Positions 9,195 to 20,700 of a DNA stretch of 64,000 bases are shown one piece after another (the first letter of the stretch is position 1; each line of letters starts with the position of its first letter). Made by a program: the position numbers and the translations under genes. This stretch comes from Bombardia bombarda (lineage: Eukaryota; Ascomycota; Sordariomycetes; Sordariales; Lasiosphaeriaceae), in contig JAULSR010000004.1 in NCBI GenBank assembly GCA_030512295.1, forward strand, positions 434,001-498,000, given 5' to 3'. The notes under the pieces were generated by a model. The model saw only the letters and a list, made by a program, of their open reading frames with translations. It did not search any database and was not told the DNA's origin.

Positions 9195-11436
9195 TCACCC
9201 CAACCTCAACCCCTTACCCACCTTCACCAACACCACCGCGCTCGTCTCCACCCCGCCCGCATCCAACAAGTGCACAAACCGATACCCCTGCCTCAGCCGA
9301 TCCACCCTCACACACGCCCACGCCGCGAGCGTGTCCCGCCCCAGCTCATCGTCCCTGACCAAGAACCTGACAAACGACAGCTCGGGCACGACGCCCGGGA
9401 TTCCCGCGAACGACAGCTTCTGGCGCTTGTAGTCGGGGTCGCAGCCTTTCAGGGACTTGGTCTTGGCCTTGTACTCGCCTCCTTTCTCCTTGCCGTCGGC
9501 GGGCAGGTCGGTGCCGTGGCGCTCGCCGGCCTCTTCGACGTGGATCTCGACTTTCACGTAGGGGTGGAAGGAGGCCGGGTTGGTGTCGCCGGGGGGTAAG
9601 GGCAGGTTCTGGGCGGCTATGACTTCGATGGTGAGGTCCATGGTGTAGTGCTGGACTGCGTTGGACTGGTTGGTTGATGGGGCTGTGGTTGTGGTTGTGG
9701 TTGTGGTTGTGAGTGGCAATGGGGATGAGGATGGTAGGCTGCTGCTGCTGCCGTCTGTGATGACTCGCCGTTCTTCTTCGTATCGGTATCCTAAAAAAGA
9801 AAGGTCAGTAGATGAGCTTACAAGGACTAAGTATGCATATGTATAACGGCAAGATCCTACCTGCTGGTTTCAACACATATCCACCCGTACCGGCAAACAT
9901 GCCCTCGTTGAGCATCATGCCCTCGTCCCAGTTCTGCCAGTTCAGCGCCACGATCTGGATCCCCTTCCTCCAGAACACGGCCGGGTCCAGGTTGGACGAC
10001 CTGATGCGCAAGCCCGACGGGTACGCCCGCATCAGGTACCGCTTGTTGTGCATAAACAGCTCCTTGCGGCTCTTCTCGTGCACCTCTATGACGTCGTTCT
10101 CCGACAGCGAGAAGACGTGGGTGGGCATCGAGGCCTCGGGCTGCATCAGGCTCTTAAATGATACGCCCCGGGTGTAGATGCCGAACTTGCTCAACGTCTG
10201 TATGATCTTGGACGCGTGCTTCTTCTTCTTGGCGGGGGTAGTGGTGGTGGTCTTTGTGGTGGTGGCAGCGTCTGCGGCCGCCACGGCGGGCTCTTCTCCA
10301 GAGTCCGCACCGTCCGGGCCCGGCGGCGTGGCACTACCACCATTGCCACTTCCTCCTGCTACTTCGCTGAGAATGTTATCCGGGGGAGCGTATTTCACCT
10401 TGACGAGGATCTTGCCCCGCAGCTCTCCGGGCGACGGCAGGGTTGTGGTGTCCTCCTTGGGCTCGGGGAGGAGGAGGCCCTCCCAGACCTCCTCCATGAT
10501 GCTGACCATGGCCTCTTGCTGCTGGGCGCAGCAGTGGACTTCCAGGCTGACAACCACAGGCAGGTCCGAGACGACAAAGGCATAGTCTCGCACGGCCTCG
10601 CACACATCGCGGAACAGGATGTCCTTGGTCAGGGTGTATCCGTGGAGGACTCTGGGCTCCTTGGTGCTGGCAACCTTCTTCAGCGAGGAGAAGGAGCCAA
10701 CGCTGTCCGTCTTCTCAATGGGTCCGCCAGTTGCCGTCGTCGTCGTCTCATCCGTGGTGCTGGCTGTCCCTATCATCTTCTTGTCCATGAGCTTCTTCTT
10801 CTTCCCCAACGAGATCTTGTCCAGGCGTCCGGTAACGGAGCTCGGAATCTTGCCCTTTACCTTTTTGATTTTGTCCTTGGCCTTGGTGGTGGTGGTCCTC
10901 TTCACCTTTGGTTTCCTCTCCTCGTCATCGCTGCTGCTGGAGTCGGACGTGTCCGAGTCAGAGTCGTCGCCATCCCAGACGTCGACCTCGATGCATCGGC
11001 AGCCTCTGAGGAGAACATTCTTGTAGGCGTCGGCGCTCGAGTCGCTCGAAAGCTGGTTGCCCGTGAGATAGGTGTTGTGGCTCGAGCTGATGAAGTAGTT
11101 GGACAGCGGCCATGAAAAGTCCTGGACCTGTGGTGGTGCCGCGATGTTGGTGGCGGGCGATGTCATGTACTGGAGGAAGCCATTAAAGTCCCAGTCCGTC
11201 TTCTGAAGCAGTTCCTCGGCCAGATCAGCCTCGCTTTCGCCCTGGGCGTGGGTGATGAAGGCCTCTCTGGTATCTGACAGCCAGCTTTTCTTGACCTTGT
11301 CTGCACGGGCGTTGTAGATGGTCTGCAGGTATGAGATAAGTACCGAGTTGAGTGTCTTGACTCTGCGCTTTTCCCCAGACAGACCACCTCCTGCCTGGTG
11401 GGTGGCCTTTGCGCTTAAGGACTCCTCGTTCGCCAT
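9195..11436 (-). CDS. Phosphoinositide-specific phospholipase C, delta-like
   Basis: Cleaves PIP2 to IP3 and diacylglycerol, feeding calcium signalling. Exons 11436-9861 and 9790-9195 give 723 residues. Seen: X domain from about residue 108, with SSHNTYLTGNQ (His120) and VLHGYTLT (His265), the two catalytic histidines, and LPVVVSLEVHC. A roughly 105-residue insert rich in Asp/Ser and then Lys/Thr (about 157-260) separates the two halves of the X domain. A second low-complexity linker (about 358-405) leads to the Y domain (SKFGIYTRGVSFKSL, FSLSENDVI, RIRSSNLDP, GIQIVALNWQNWD). After the 70-nt intron comes a Ser/Thr-rich spacer and a C2 domain (MDLTIEVIAAQNLP, PYVKVEIHV). I see no PH domain and only a short region before X, so EF hands are absent or degenerate. 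Confidence 0.95.
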
Positions 11437-12696
11437 GACGAGTAGGCAGGCTCAAGACAACGATGTTAATGTTATTATTAAGATGTGTTTGTCTAGGTAG
11501 TGCACCGTCGACGGGAGGAGTAGTAACAACCACAACAGGAGGTTTAGTACTTTGGGATTTTGTACTTTTGGGCTTTTATTCTACTACATGCATAACAGGT
11601 AGTAGGGACGTTAAGCAGGGCAGATGATAATGATGATAATGACGATGACGATGACGATGATGATGGGAAATTGGCTCAGCCCAACGGGACGACGCCGACG
11701 CACTACGTACTAATAATAACTGGGTGTTGGTACGAAGTACAACGAAGTAATGGGTAAACGTGTTCTGCTTCAAGCTGGATGATGCGTCAGCTGAAGCAAG
11801 GCATTTACTTCAAACATGGAACCTCAGGCGGCCTCACAAATCAGACGACTGGACCGAATGATTAGTTGGGTCTCCAGAAGAGAGCTGAAAATGACCTGCT
11901 GCTGCCCGTCGTGCATCCAGTGTTGTCTAAGACCTGTCAGGCAGCTTCCAGGCCTTCAGTCCCAACTCTCCGCCCCTCATTTGGGTCATTTGGGGACAAA
12001 GTAAAGGGCCCCTGGCCAATCACGGGCCGTTCGTAGATCCAGGACCACCCCGCCAAGTCCCCTATGAACGCATACTAGCGCCTGCATGCATGGCAGCTTC
12101 GCTATGGACACCCCGCAAAAGGGGTGAGGCAAGTTGTCTGGGAATCTGGATAATGTCCATAGATTGCAAACTTCATACAATAAAAACAGAATAACCAGTA
12201 CGAGATATAATATCGGAAAAAGACAGCATCTTCGCTTGTTAACTCGCCAAGTCGATACAGCTGTCTCTCTATCTGCCTGTTGATTGTGTTCCTTTTTGTG
12301 CCCCCAAGCAGCAGTGCTCAGTATTCCATCCTATCTATCACCATCACCTACCCTTGCTACTCTCAATTTCTCCTACTCTTCCCAACCATGTAGACCCAAC
12401 CATGTAGACCAAGTCTTCAACAAATACAGGCCATTTGCATTGTATACGCACGCTACACATATATGGTTCTCTTTTTTGTGGCGCCACCCATACAAGAAGG
12501 AAAAGAAATAAAGAAAAGTAAAGAAACTCCCTTAAACTCCCTCCACATGCGTACTTATCCCATGGCGCCCATTCCCACATACCCTACCTATCCTCCCTAA
12601 TCACCCAATGGACGGACATAAACTTGGCTGGTTATAGATACCAGGTAGACAACAGCAAGATAAACAACCAGAAAAAGATTTCCCCCCCCCCCCCTA
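11437..12696. other. Intergenic region between PLC and ARP8
   Basis: 1.26 kb without a supported gene. The left part is the PLC promoter (leftward gene), with a GAT/GAC microsatellite at 11623-11666. The right part is the 3' side of ARP8. A 14-15-bp unit (ACCATGTAGACC core) is duplicated in tandem near 12384-12412. Confidence 0.5.
11623..11666. repeat. GAT/GAC trinucleotide microsatellite
   Basis: An imperfect array of GATGAT, GATAAT and GACGAT units about 190 bp upstream of the PLC start, non-coding. Confidence 0.7.
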
Positions 12697-15065
12697 TCAA
12701 TACTGCCACAACGCCTTATGATAGATAACCCTCGACCCCAGCATCTTGTACTCGTAATTCGTAATCCACGAGTCATTCGTCGACAGCTTCGCAAACACGC
12801 TCGCCCCCTTCCACACGACAACCTGCTCGTCCATCTCCCGCGCGCTCCTGCTCACCAGGATCCTGTCCACCAGGTCCGGCCGCCTCGCTTTCAGCTTCTC
12901 TTCCAGAAACGACCCGAAATGCGGGATCTTGGCGCCCCCGCCAATCACCATAATGCTCCCCAACAGCTCCTTAACCTTCTTCTCGTCCCCCTTCGCCGCG
13001 TTCTGTACGCTCGTCATGATGGCAATATCCAGCGGCGCAACAGGCAGCACGGCGTCGCGCGCCGCCGCCAGCGACTTGGCGCTGCGCTGGTACGCCTCTA
13101 TGCTGCCCGGGGGCCCGCCGGTGAAGGATCCGCCGGCGCCATTCATGGCCGGGAAGCTGCTGCCGTTGGTGGCGGGCGCGGGGCTTCCGCCGTTGTCGCG
13201 GGCGCCAAAGATGAAGGGTGCCGGGACGGGGGTGTTTGCGCCGTCGGGGGCGGGGGACGGCGCGTTGGAGGTCCCCGGGGTCCCGTTGGCTCCTTCGTTG
13301 CGCGCGAGGAAGTTGAAGGGCTGCGCCCTTTCCTTGCTGGGCGTCGAGATGTCGGTGGCGATGCCGTTGAAGCTGGGTAGGGGCAGGGTGGCGGCGGCGA
13401 CGGACGGTTGGATGAGTTCGATGATGGCGAGCTGGGCGGCCGAGCTGGGGTCGTCGGGCACCTCGACGTCGTAGGCGTTGTATGAGCGCTCGACGAGTTT
13501 CCGTCGGCCGCGGAGCTTGGTGCTGTTGTCGAAGATGGAGGGGTCGTAGAGGCCCATGGGCGCTAATATTACCTCGTCGTAGCACTTGAACTGGTATTTG
13601 TGGGTTGGCTGGTTGGGGGCGCGCAGGTGGAAGTCGTAGGTTTGGACCGAGATGTTTGCTTGTGAGAGCGTGCAGTACTTGATCTTCAGCTCTTCCGCCA
13701 AGAGAAAGTCATATCGCCGGCGGAGATTGATCTCTTGGTAAGGGAAGTTGTCAAAGAGCATCATCTTCATGAATGTTTCGGTGATGTCATAGCCGCCGAA
13801 CTTGAGGTTGATTCTCGAGTCTTCGATGACAAGACCATCCTCAACACAAGTGACCGAAGTCTTTTGTGCGCCCACGTCTACCACACAGGCTTGTGTGTAA
13901 CCAGCGCCAAACGTGGCTGCCATGCTCTCCTGGATAAATGATATCTTGCCGAACTCGAACCACTCTACACAAAGATGGAGTATTTCCTCAACGTACTTCT
14001 TGTCGTAAAGATCGGGGATGACAAATACGCAGCTATATTGCCTCCATTCGCTACTCCGTTTCAAGCCCAGCTCCCAACGAAAGGTGCGGTCCAGAAGGGT
14101 TTCGAGGTCGTTGAACAAATGAGCCTTGGTCGGGTAGTCGTCCTCATTCAGCCAGCCGTGCTGGATCGGCCACCATAGCTTGAATTTCGGATTTGAGTCG
14201 TCGGGTACGCGCTGGGCCTGTTGGCCGATAAATACCGAGGCGATGGAATCCGGGTCCTCCAATGTTTTGATGTCGGTCCAGTCGACCTGCAAAGGATCAT
14301 TATGCTGAGAAATCTTTTCGGGCTCGGTCCGGCGATTGAAGTTCATAACCAATTCCTTCGAGTTTGGAAGGACCTTGCGCTTGTTGGCGCGCATATCAAG
14401 TTTGAGGTCGGCGCACATCTTTGCGTACTTCTTGCACCACTCTTCGCCATGCTGTTGCTCTGGTGTGCGCGCTTCGAACTGCCTTCGTGGAAGGGCCTCG
14501 TACATTTCCGACTCGGTTTGGGGATACTTGGTCGCAAGTGCCATTGGAATGGTCTTTGGAAGCGCATCGCTGGCGAAGCCAATCCGCAGATTCTGGCTCC
14601 CTGGGTGTATGACAATAATCTTTGAGGGGTCGGTAAAGGATGCTGCCGATGCAGCGCCGTCCTCGCCTTGGAGTTCATCGAGGGGAAGAGGAATCTCGCC
14701 GTTTGTGTTGTTGAGGGCGCGGTCGCGGTCCTTAGCGCTCTGTACCAATCTATCCCTGTTCGCCTCGCCCTGTAGTCTGAGTGACAGTATCTGGTCATCG
14801 CGCTTCATATAGTCTCTGTGTAGTTATCGTCAGCGATTGGAATTCCCAATGTTTCTTTCCATTGCACCCCCCTACTTACGTGTAATAATTCTTCTGATTG
14901 ATAGGGGCAACATCGGGCCAACTTGTTTGCCGCATTCCATTATCAGTGCGCTCGAGTCCTGGAGACGTCAATCAACACGGATGGTCTTGTTGTGTGGGCC
15001 AGCTCGGGAGCGCGAAATCACCTACCTTCCCTCAGGAGGACGCGCTCGCTGACTTTGCCAACCAT
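12697..15065 (-). CDS. ARP8: Actin-related protein 8, INO80 chromatin remodeller subunit
   Basis: Nuclear actin-related protein of the INO80 complex, needed for nucleosome sliding and genome stability. Exons 15065-15026 (starting MVGKVSERVLLREG), 14958-14880 and 14815-12697; phases add to 745 residues. Seen: IIVIHPGSQNLRIGFASDA, the first actin-fold strand pair, then the long family insert; CVVDVGAQKTSVTCVEDG, the second phosphate loop; GGYDITETFMKMM; and near the end IMVIGGGAKIPHFGSFLEEK and WKGASVFAKL. A Gly/Pro/Ala-rich low-complexity insert at about residues 520-600 separates the C-terminal part. The ending LGSRVIYHKALWQY fits the family. The first two exons are short and supply the conserved lead-in (NQKNYYT then DYMKRDDQ). 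It is divergent from the proline-rich gene. Confidence 0.95.
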
Positions 15066-16343
15066 TGTGAATAATAATGATGTTACCGGTGCAAAATAGG
15101 TGTAGTTTTATCGTCGTCGCGACGAGTCGCCCGACTGCTGCTGACTACTTGGACGTAGCGGCAATACGGGTGATAGTTCGTAGCCAATGCTAGTTGTATG
15201 TATACGCGATGGCGCAACGTAAGAATGTGGCCTATTTCGTCGTCGGCGCGCAGGGCGGGAACATGCAAGTCGACGGACGATGGTATGATGGCTGGGCTGT
15301 CGTGTTGTACTTGTTGGTGGGAGCGCAGAAATGCTTTGTGCGTTGGGAAAGCGCCCTCGTTGTGTGGGGGAATTCAAATCTCCCCGGTTGCCGTTGCTTC
15401 TCGGAGGCGTTCGTTATTATAGCAAGGTTGGACCTTTTTTAGGAAATTTGGGGAGCATTTGCTTCGATTGGCCTCCATTGGGGATCGCGAGCTGTTAGTG
15501 CTCCTGGCTCCTGGCTGGCTCCTGGCTCCATAGAACCATCCCGGCGAGGCTGAAGCAACAAAATGCGCCCTGTCACACAACGCCAGAGCTAACGTTCGTT
15601 GGCGCTAATGCCTGGTTGGTCATGGAGTAGCCTGGCGGAGAGTTCCGGATGACCGCCATGCAGCCTTGGCACACCTGTCCATCCACTGGCAGACTTCATC
15701 ACTGACCAAACCAATCCACTATATCACAGTTAAGAGCTCGGACGGTAAATTTCGATATCAATCAGTTCACTACAGGTAGTTTGGCTGTGTTGCATCGGAT
15801 TTTAAATCACTGAGCGCTCAATCGTAAGACTCCAAGCATCCATGTCAATATCCAGTTCGACGTCCAAAACAAGAATCTCACATGAGTGTAAGTGTGCGTG
15901 CGTGTGGGTTACAGCTACCATGTACCCAGCAGTGCTATTTTGATGGCTTCTCTGTGAAAATATCCATAGCCACCAAAAAAATTGTTTTCATCTCATTTTT
16001 AGAGATATTGTGAATAATGCGACTGCCTAGTAGTCGCCGATGGTTGGACAGTCACCTGATACGATGACGTCGCCACCTTCCGCGTCCACGACAGATCAAG
16101 AGCCAGCCTCGAACATGACACCTAACGACTTCGAGTGCCTGCTTTCAAACTCGATTTCGTTTTGTTAACTAATACAATCAGCTCTCTCTACGCACACTCT
16201 TCTTTCTGAACACAACGAGTCGCGGGCATTCTTTTCTACTTGTTCTGAGTTTATGAGCGTGTACTCTGCAACAGCAACCCCTCTCTTCTGCAATCAGCCA
16301 CCAACCACACAACACCCATCTCATCAAAAACAAAACAGCAATA
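15066..16343. promoter_or_regulatory. Shared upstream region of ARP8 and the proline-rich gene
   Basis: 1.28 kb between divergent starts, without a supported gene. It contains short direct repeats of CTCCTGGCT around 15496-15530 and a pyrimidine-rich stretch before 16344, which is typical of fungal leaders. No factor site is named with confidence. Confidence 0.5.
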
Positions 16344-17072
16344 ATGCCCCCCATCCCCGTCTACACGACGAGCCCAATCAATGCCGCAAAGGCAGACGGC
16401 GTGAACCCAAAGACTGCCGCCCCTCCTGTCCAGGACTCGACAGGTCCAAACCAGCGATATGCCCCAGTCCAACCTACACCAACAACTACTACACAGAACC
16501 CATACAGCAACGACAACAGCCCGCCGCCTCCCCGACCCGGTGCCGTCCCAACTCTGCCAACTCAGACTGGCCCGACAAGAACAGCAGTACCTCCGCCGCC
16601 AAGGGCCGGAGAGGCATACAGCCCCCACCCACCACAGATAACCCCGGCAGCCCAACTCCCACCAAGCGGCGGCGGCGTGCCATACCCACCGCAGATGTCC
16701 ATCTCCGCCCCGGCCGCTCCCTACGCGCCCCGCGGGACCGCGACGGCCACTGGCCCCTCACCTTCTTCTTACAGCAGCCCGCCCGCCCAGCTCCCCGGAG
16801 GACCCCGTGGCGGCGTCTACGGCGATGATAGCCTATCCCATCCCCCCGGCTATCAGCAAGACGTCAATGCGTCTTACTCTCCTGTTGCTTCTAGTGGTGG
16901 TGGTCAGCAAGGAGGAATGTCCCAGCACCATTTTCCTGGGTCTTCTGAGAACCAGGGCAGGTCTAATGACGATGATGATGGCGTCTTTAGCTCGGCGATG
17001 AAGTGGGCGCAGGTGGCTGGGAAGAAGCTGTCTGCGGCTGAGACGGAGGTGTGGCGGAGGATTAATAAGTAG
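16344..17072 (+). CDS. Proline-rich protein of unknown function
   Basis: Single exon of 242 codons. The sequence is dominated by Pro, Thr, Ser and Gly and is predicted disordered. Two parts look conserved: the first residues (MPPIPVYTTSPINAAKADGV) and the last thirty or so (FSSAMKWAQVAGKKLSAAE then VWRRINK), which can form an amphipathic helix, preceded by an Asp run (DDDDG). This layout, a conserved start, variable Pro-rich middle and conserved C-terminal helix, suggests a fungal adaptor or scaffold, but I cannot assign a role. The start is supported by the pyrimidine-rich leader and by the conserved-looking N terminus. The reverse strand and other frames are also open here only because of the repeats. 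Confidence 0.75.
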   Translation: MPPIPVYTTSPINAAKADGVNPKTAAPPVQDSTGPNQRYAPVQPTPTTTTQNPYSNDNSPPPPRPGAVPTLPTQTGPTRTAVPPPPRAGEAYSPHPPQITPAAQLPPSGGGVPYPPQMSISAPAAPYAPRGTATATGPSPSSYSSPPAQLPGGPRGGVYGDDSLSHPPGYQQDVNASYSPVASSGGGQQGGMSQHHFPGSSENQGRSNDDDDGVFSSAMKWAQVAGKKLSAAETEVWRRINK

Positions 17073-17554
17073 TGAGGGATGGTGTTGAATGGGGAGTAAA
17101 GGGGTGTATGGTCGGGCTGGATTGGACCTGCGAGAGCTATGCTTTTATGTTGTCCGTCTGGCTTTTGCCTGAAGGAATCGCTCATTTCTGGAGGGAAAGA
17201 TATGGGGGTTTTGGGTCACAGAACAAATAAATGGCATGGGCTAGCAGGCAGCTGCTGAAAGTCTGTAGCGTTTTCTCTTCTTATTGTGTTTGTTGTGTGA
17301 GTTCTGAAGGTTGTAATGATTATTTGGAGTGAAGTATCTCATACATTGGAAACATCCCAGACTGGGTGTGAAGCCAGACAACGTGGTCAGAAGGCTCGAC
17401 AGCAAGTAAGACTCGGAGACAACCTACCACAGCCACGACTATATTATACTAGCTATACAGAAAATAGCAAAACAAACGATGAAGCTGAAAGGGGGACAGA
17501 GTCAGCATCAACTTTAATTTTGACCAGTAAGTATGGATTGACAGCTTACGCAAT
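17073..17554. other. 3' side of the proline-rich gene, no gene seen
   Basis: 480 bp with no coding signal beyond the 3' untranslated region of the gene at 16344-17072. Confidence 0.5.
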
Positions 17555-17710
17555 TTAGCACTTCTTGATGAGCGTCTCCACTTGAAGCCGTGTGGGCATG
17601 TCATATCTCTGCCATTTGATGCAGTAGCAGTACTTGATGAGCGAGTCTAATAACCTTGAGAACTTGCTATCTGGATCAATAACCCAAATCGAGGCTTTGG
17701 CAAGATCAGC
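17555..17710 (-). pseudogene. Orphan coding-like exon or gene remnant
   Basis: On the minus strand an open stretch of 51 codons begins right after a splice-acceptor-like TTACTTAG and ends in TAA. Its composition is protein-like, unlike the surrounding frames: it includes SIWVIDPDSKFSRLLDSLIK and ends VETLIKKC. It has no start codon of its own in frame. Just upstream on the same strand are donor-like GTAAGTCAAC (27 nt away, too close for a normal intron) and GTAAGAGAAC near 17828, with another acceptor-like GGCCAG near 17760. The simplest view is the 3' exon of a decayed or poorly resolved gene whose upstream exons I cannot reconstruct. The family is not recognised. Confidence 0.3.
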
Positions 17711-20700
17711 CTAAGTAATCTGTCAATGTTGACTTACACAACTTTCACTTAGTTGTCTGGCCAACAAGCAATCGAATCAGAGACACATTGAGAGTGTAGA
17801 CTCAAGCCCTTCTTGTCTTGTTCTCTTACCAAGAGTTACATGTTATGGTAATATCGGATGCGACTATGAACCTCAGGTAAGTACCCAGGCATGACCAAGC
17901 CGGCTCTAACACTTGTGCTGAAATGGTCGGCCCTGTCATGAAATTGCCTTGATTTCGTGTGTAACGATTACAGCACACTGTTTCCGGCTGTTTTCTGATA
18001 TCGGCATTCCGGCGGTCATGGTAGAATAATACGGTCAAAAGGGTAATCTTCTCGTGTATGAATCTTCGTCTAACGGAACGGCGAGAGCCCTAAGGGGAGA
18101 TAATGAACGAGGCAGCAGTAATGGGCCATAGTTTCTCTATTCAACCGTCTCTCAATCGATTTGCTACCTGCCTCGCTTTCTCAAGTTCTATCGACTCAAG
18201 GCAAACCAATGCATATTTGGGCCTATATCTGTACTACAAGAAACTCTACAGCTGTATCCCAGATGTCGAGTGCGGGACTACATATAGTCAACAGCCAGTA
18301 TGTCTGATAATGTAAGTTGTTCCACGAAATACCTTGGTGAGTACTTGAAGTAACTCAGACAGCGATCCAATACTAATGTCTTTAGTACAACATAACCTGA
18401 CAACTTTCATCATAACATTGAATACTGGAATTCGGACAGTTGGCAGACAGTATTATTCAGACCAGTTTATTTCTTTCAGATGCCTTAAAGTTAATCATTC
18501 GTTACCATTCATAGCCTGCTTCCATCCCAGTCATGTTTCCTAATCCCAAGCCCCTTTCACCCTTGTCCGTACACCAAGCAAAGCCTGTGTTGTGATGTAA
18601 GTCGGCAGATCTATATATATATCAGCCACACACACGTCATCCGTTCCGATTGGGAAGGTTCGCCGACATTCATGAACAAAATCTTTTTCGTATGCCTGCC
18701 GCCAAGTGTATGCTTGCTCCTGCTCCTGCTGCTCCTGCTGCTGCTGCTGTACACAGTAGTGTAGGGCAGGTACTGGGGCGGGGGGGGGGAGCAAGGTAGT
18801 AGGGCAATCCTTGTAACCACAATCCCATGGGTCTTGCAGCCGGCGTTTCCCATCCATCATGTAGTGTAGCAACCAGCAAGTTTTGGAAAATCGGTCTCCA
18901 GATTCCCGAGGGAAACCGACCGATCAGCCAAGTTCCAAAAAAGGTAAAATATGCATATCCCTGGCCCTGTCCAAGACCTAGACTAGCTACTAGTATTATA
19001 ACGGGCTCTGCTTTGTATGGCAAAGGGAAACGGAATGGAACCGGAAGAGAAAGTGGGGGAAGGAAAAATGTTGCTCTGTAGTAAACATCAAACACGATCA
19101 CAAGCTAGATAAAACACTAGACGGATCCCATGACGTGAAGAGAAAAAAAAGGAAAGAACGAAAACTTGAAAAAACAAGGATACGTAGTCCCGTTTGTGAT
19201 TCGGATCCGCCCAGAGGCGTTGCTAATATACGCGTCCTTGACACGTAGGTGAGGGGGGAGGAGGAGGCGAGCACACTATCTTGTTCTTCCCCGCCAAGAG
19301 CGACAGAGAGAGAACAAGATTCGTCAACCCTCGTCGTGTCGTTGTCGGTCGACCAACAGGACAACATGAACACGCTTCCCCCCGCGGCCCGGGGCCGGCA
19401 GGTCTACACGAGATGGATGCAAGGTATTTAAGGAAGAAAGGGGTGCGCCAATGGGGATAACGCGCGCGTGACGGATACCTTTCCCACCATCTCGACACAT
19501 ACACACACTGTGTAAGTGGGAGTGGTGGTTCAGGACTATTGTTGGCCGGAAGCACTGACGCCTGCCTCTTTCACCATCTCCCTTTTCCCACAACCCGTCG
19601 TTGAGTCGATGACTGATGTGTCCATGGTGGGGGAACGGAGGGCATCGCGTCATCCATTGGTTTGGCGATTTTCATAAGAGCCGAGTTATAGGCCGCGGCT
19701 GGACCGGCTAAAGGGAGGGACAATTTCCCAAAGCGGCGGAGGTTGTCATGCAACGGGCGACCAGGCCGGACCCTGCTCGCGGGCTCGCCGGAATTTGGAA
19801 GGCTCCATAGAACAAGTCATCGAATATCTGTAAATCGTGTAGAAGAAACACTAGTGTCCGAGCGGGAGGGAGCCTACCTACCTTCCAGGGTGGGTGACCG
19901 ACTGGCTGGCTGTCTTTTACTGTGCACACACAAGCTTTGATTAAATGCAGTGCAGTGGTGTGTATTTTTGATGAGGTTGCGGTTGTGCATTATCATATCA
20001 TCTTTTGTCATGGTCGGATGCGTTGATGGGCTGAGGGCCGATGCGGGATAGAGGCACACAGGCACGGATGGTATGGACCCCGCCATCGCCCATTGGTATT
20101 ATTCCTTTGAGAGGCATCCCCAAAAGGCGAGGGAAGGGGGTTAGTACACAGTAAAGACGGGACAGGCAAGACAGGGGGGAACTTTCTCAACAGCCACTCA
20201 AGCCACTCGAGCCACCACCACCAGCCTTATCGGTGCGGTGCATTATGACCGCGTACGTCAGCCCTGATCCCCCATGGCGCTATAAAGCTTAAGATAAGAA
20301 CCATATACTGTGTAAGGTAGGTGCGTAGATACGTAGCGAGAAAACGCCACCGTCGACGTTAGGGATGCGGGCAAGCTGAGCAATGAGAGGGCGCGTAGCA
20401 GATATAGTTTGATAGCATTAACCACAGCCAGCCGAACGCGGTGGCGAGATTTTGTCCGTCGGTCGAGATCTCAGAGATGGATGGTACCTACGCTGGTTCC
20501 GTCCACTCGATCAGGAAACCGAACAAGTGCTACTGTGCCGTTGCCGTCGGTCTCGTTTCTCAACCAGCAGCAGACAGGTTCGGTGCCAGCAGCTGCAGTC
20601 GCAAGTGGTGGAATAGAGCCAGTCCTGCAGAACAGAGAAATCATGGAAACAACCCCAAGGCCAGGAACCGTGGTCCAGCTGCTGCTCGGTAGGGAACAGA

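Noticed and set aside
10216..11115. 299-codon frame on the strand opposite PLC
   Set aside because: It is the mirror of biased PLC codons; the PLC frame has catalytic residues and domain order.
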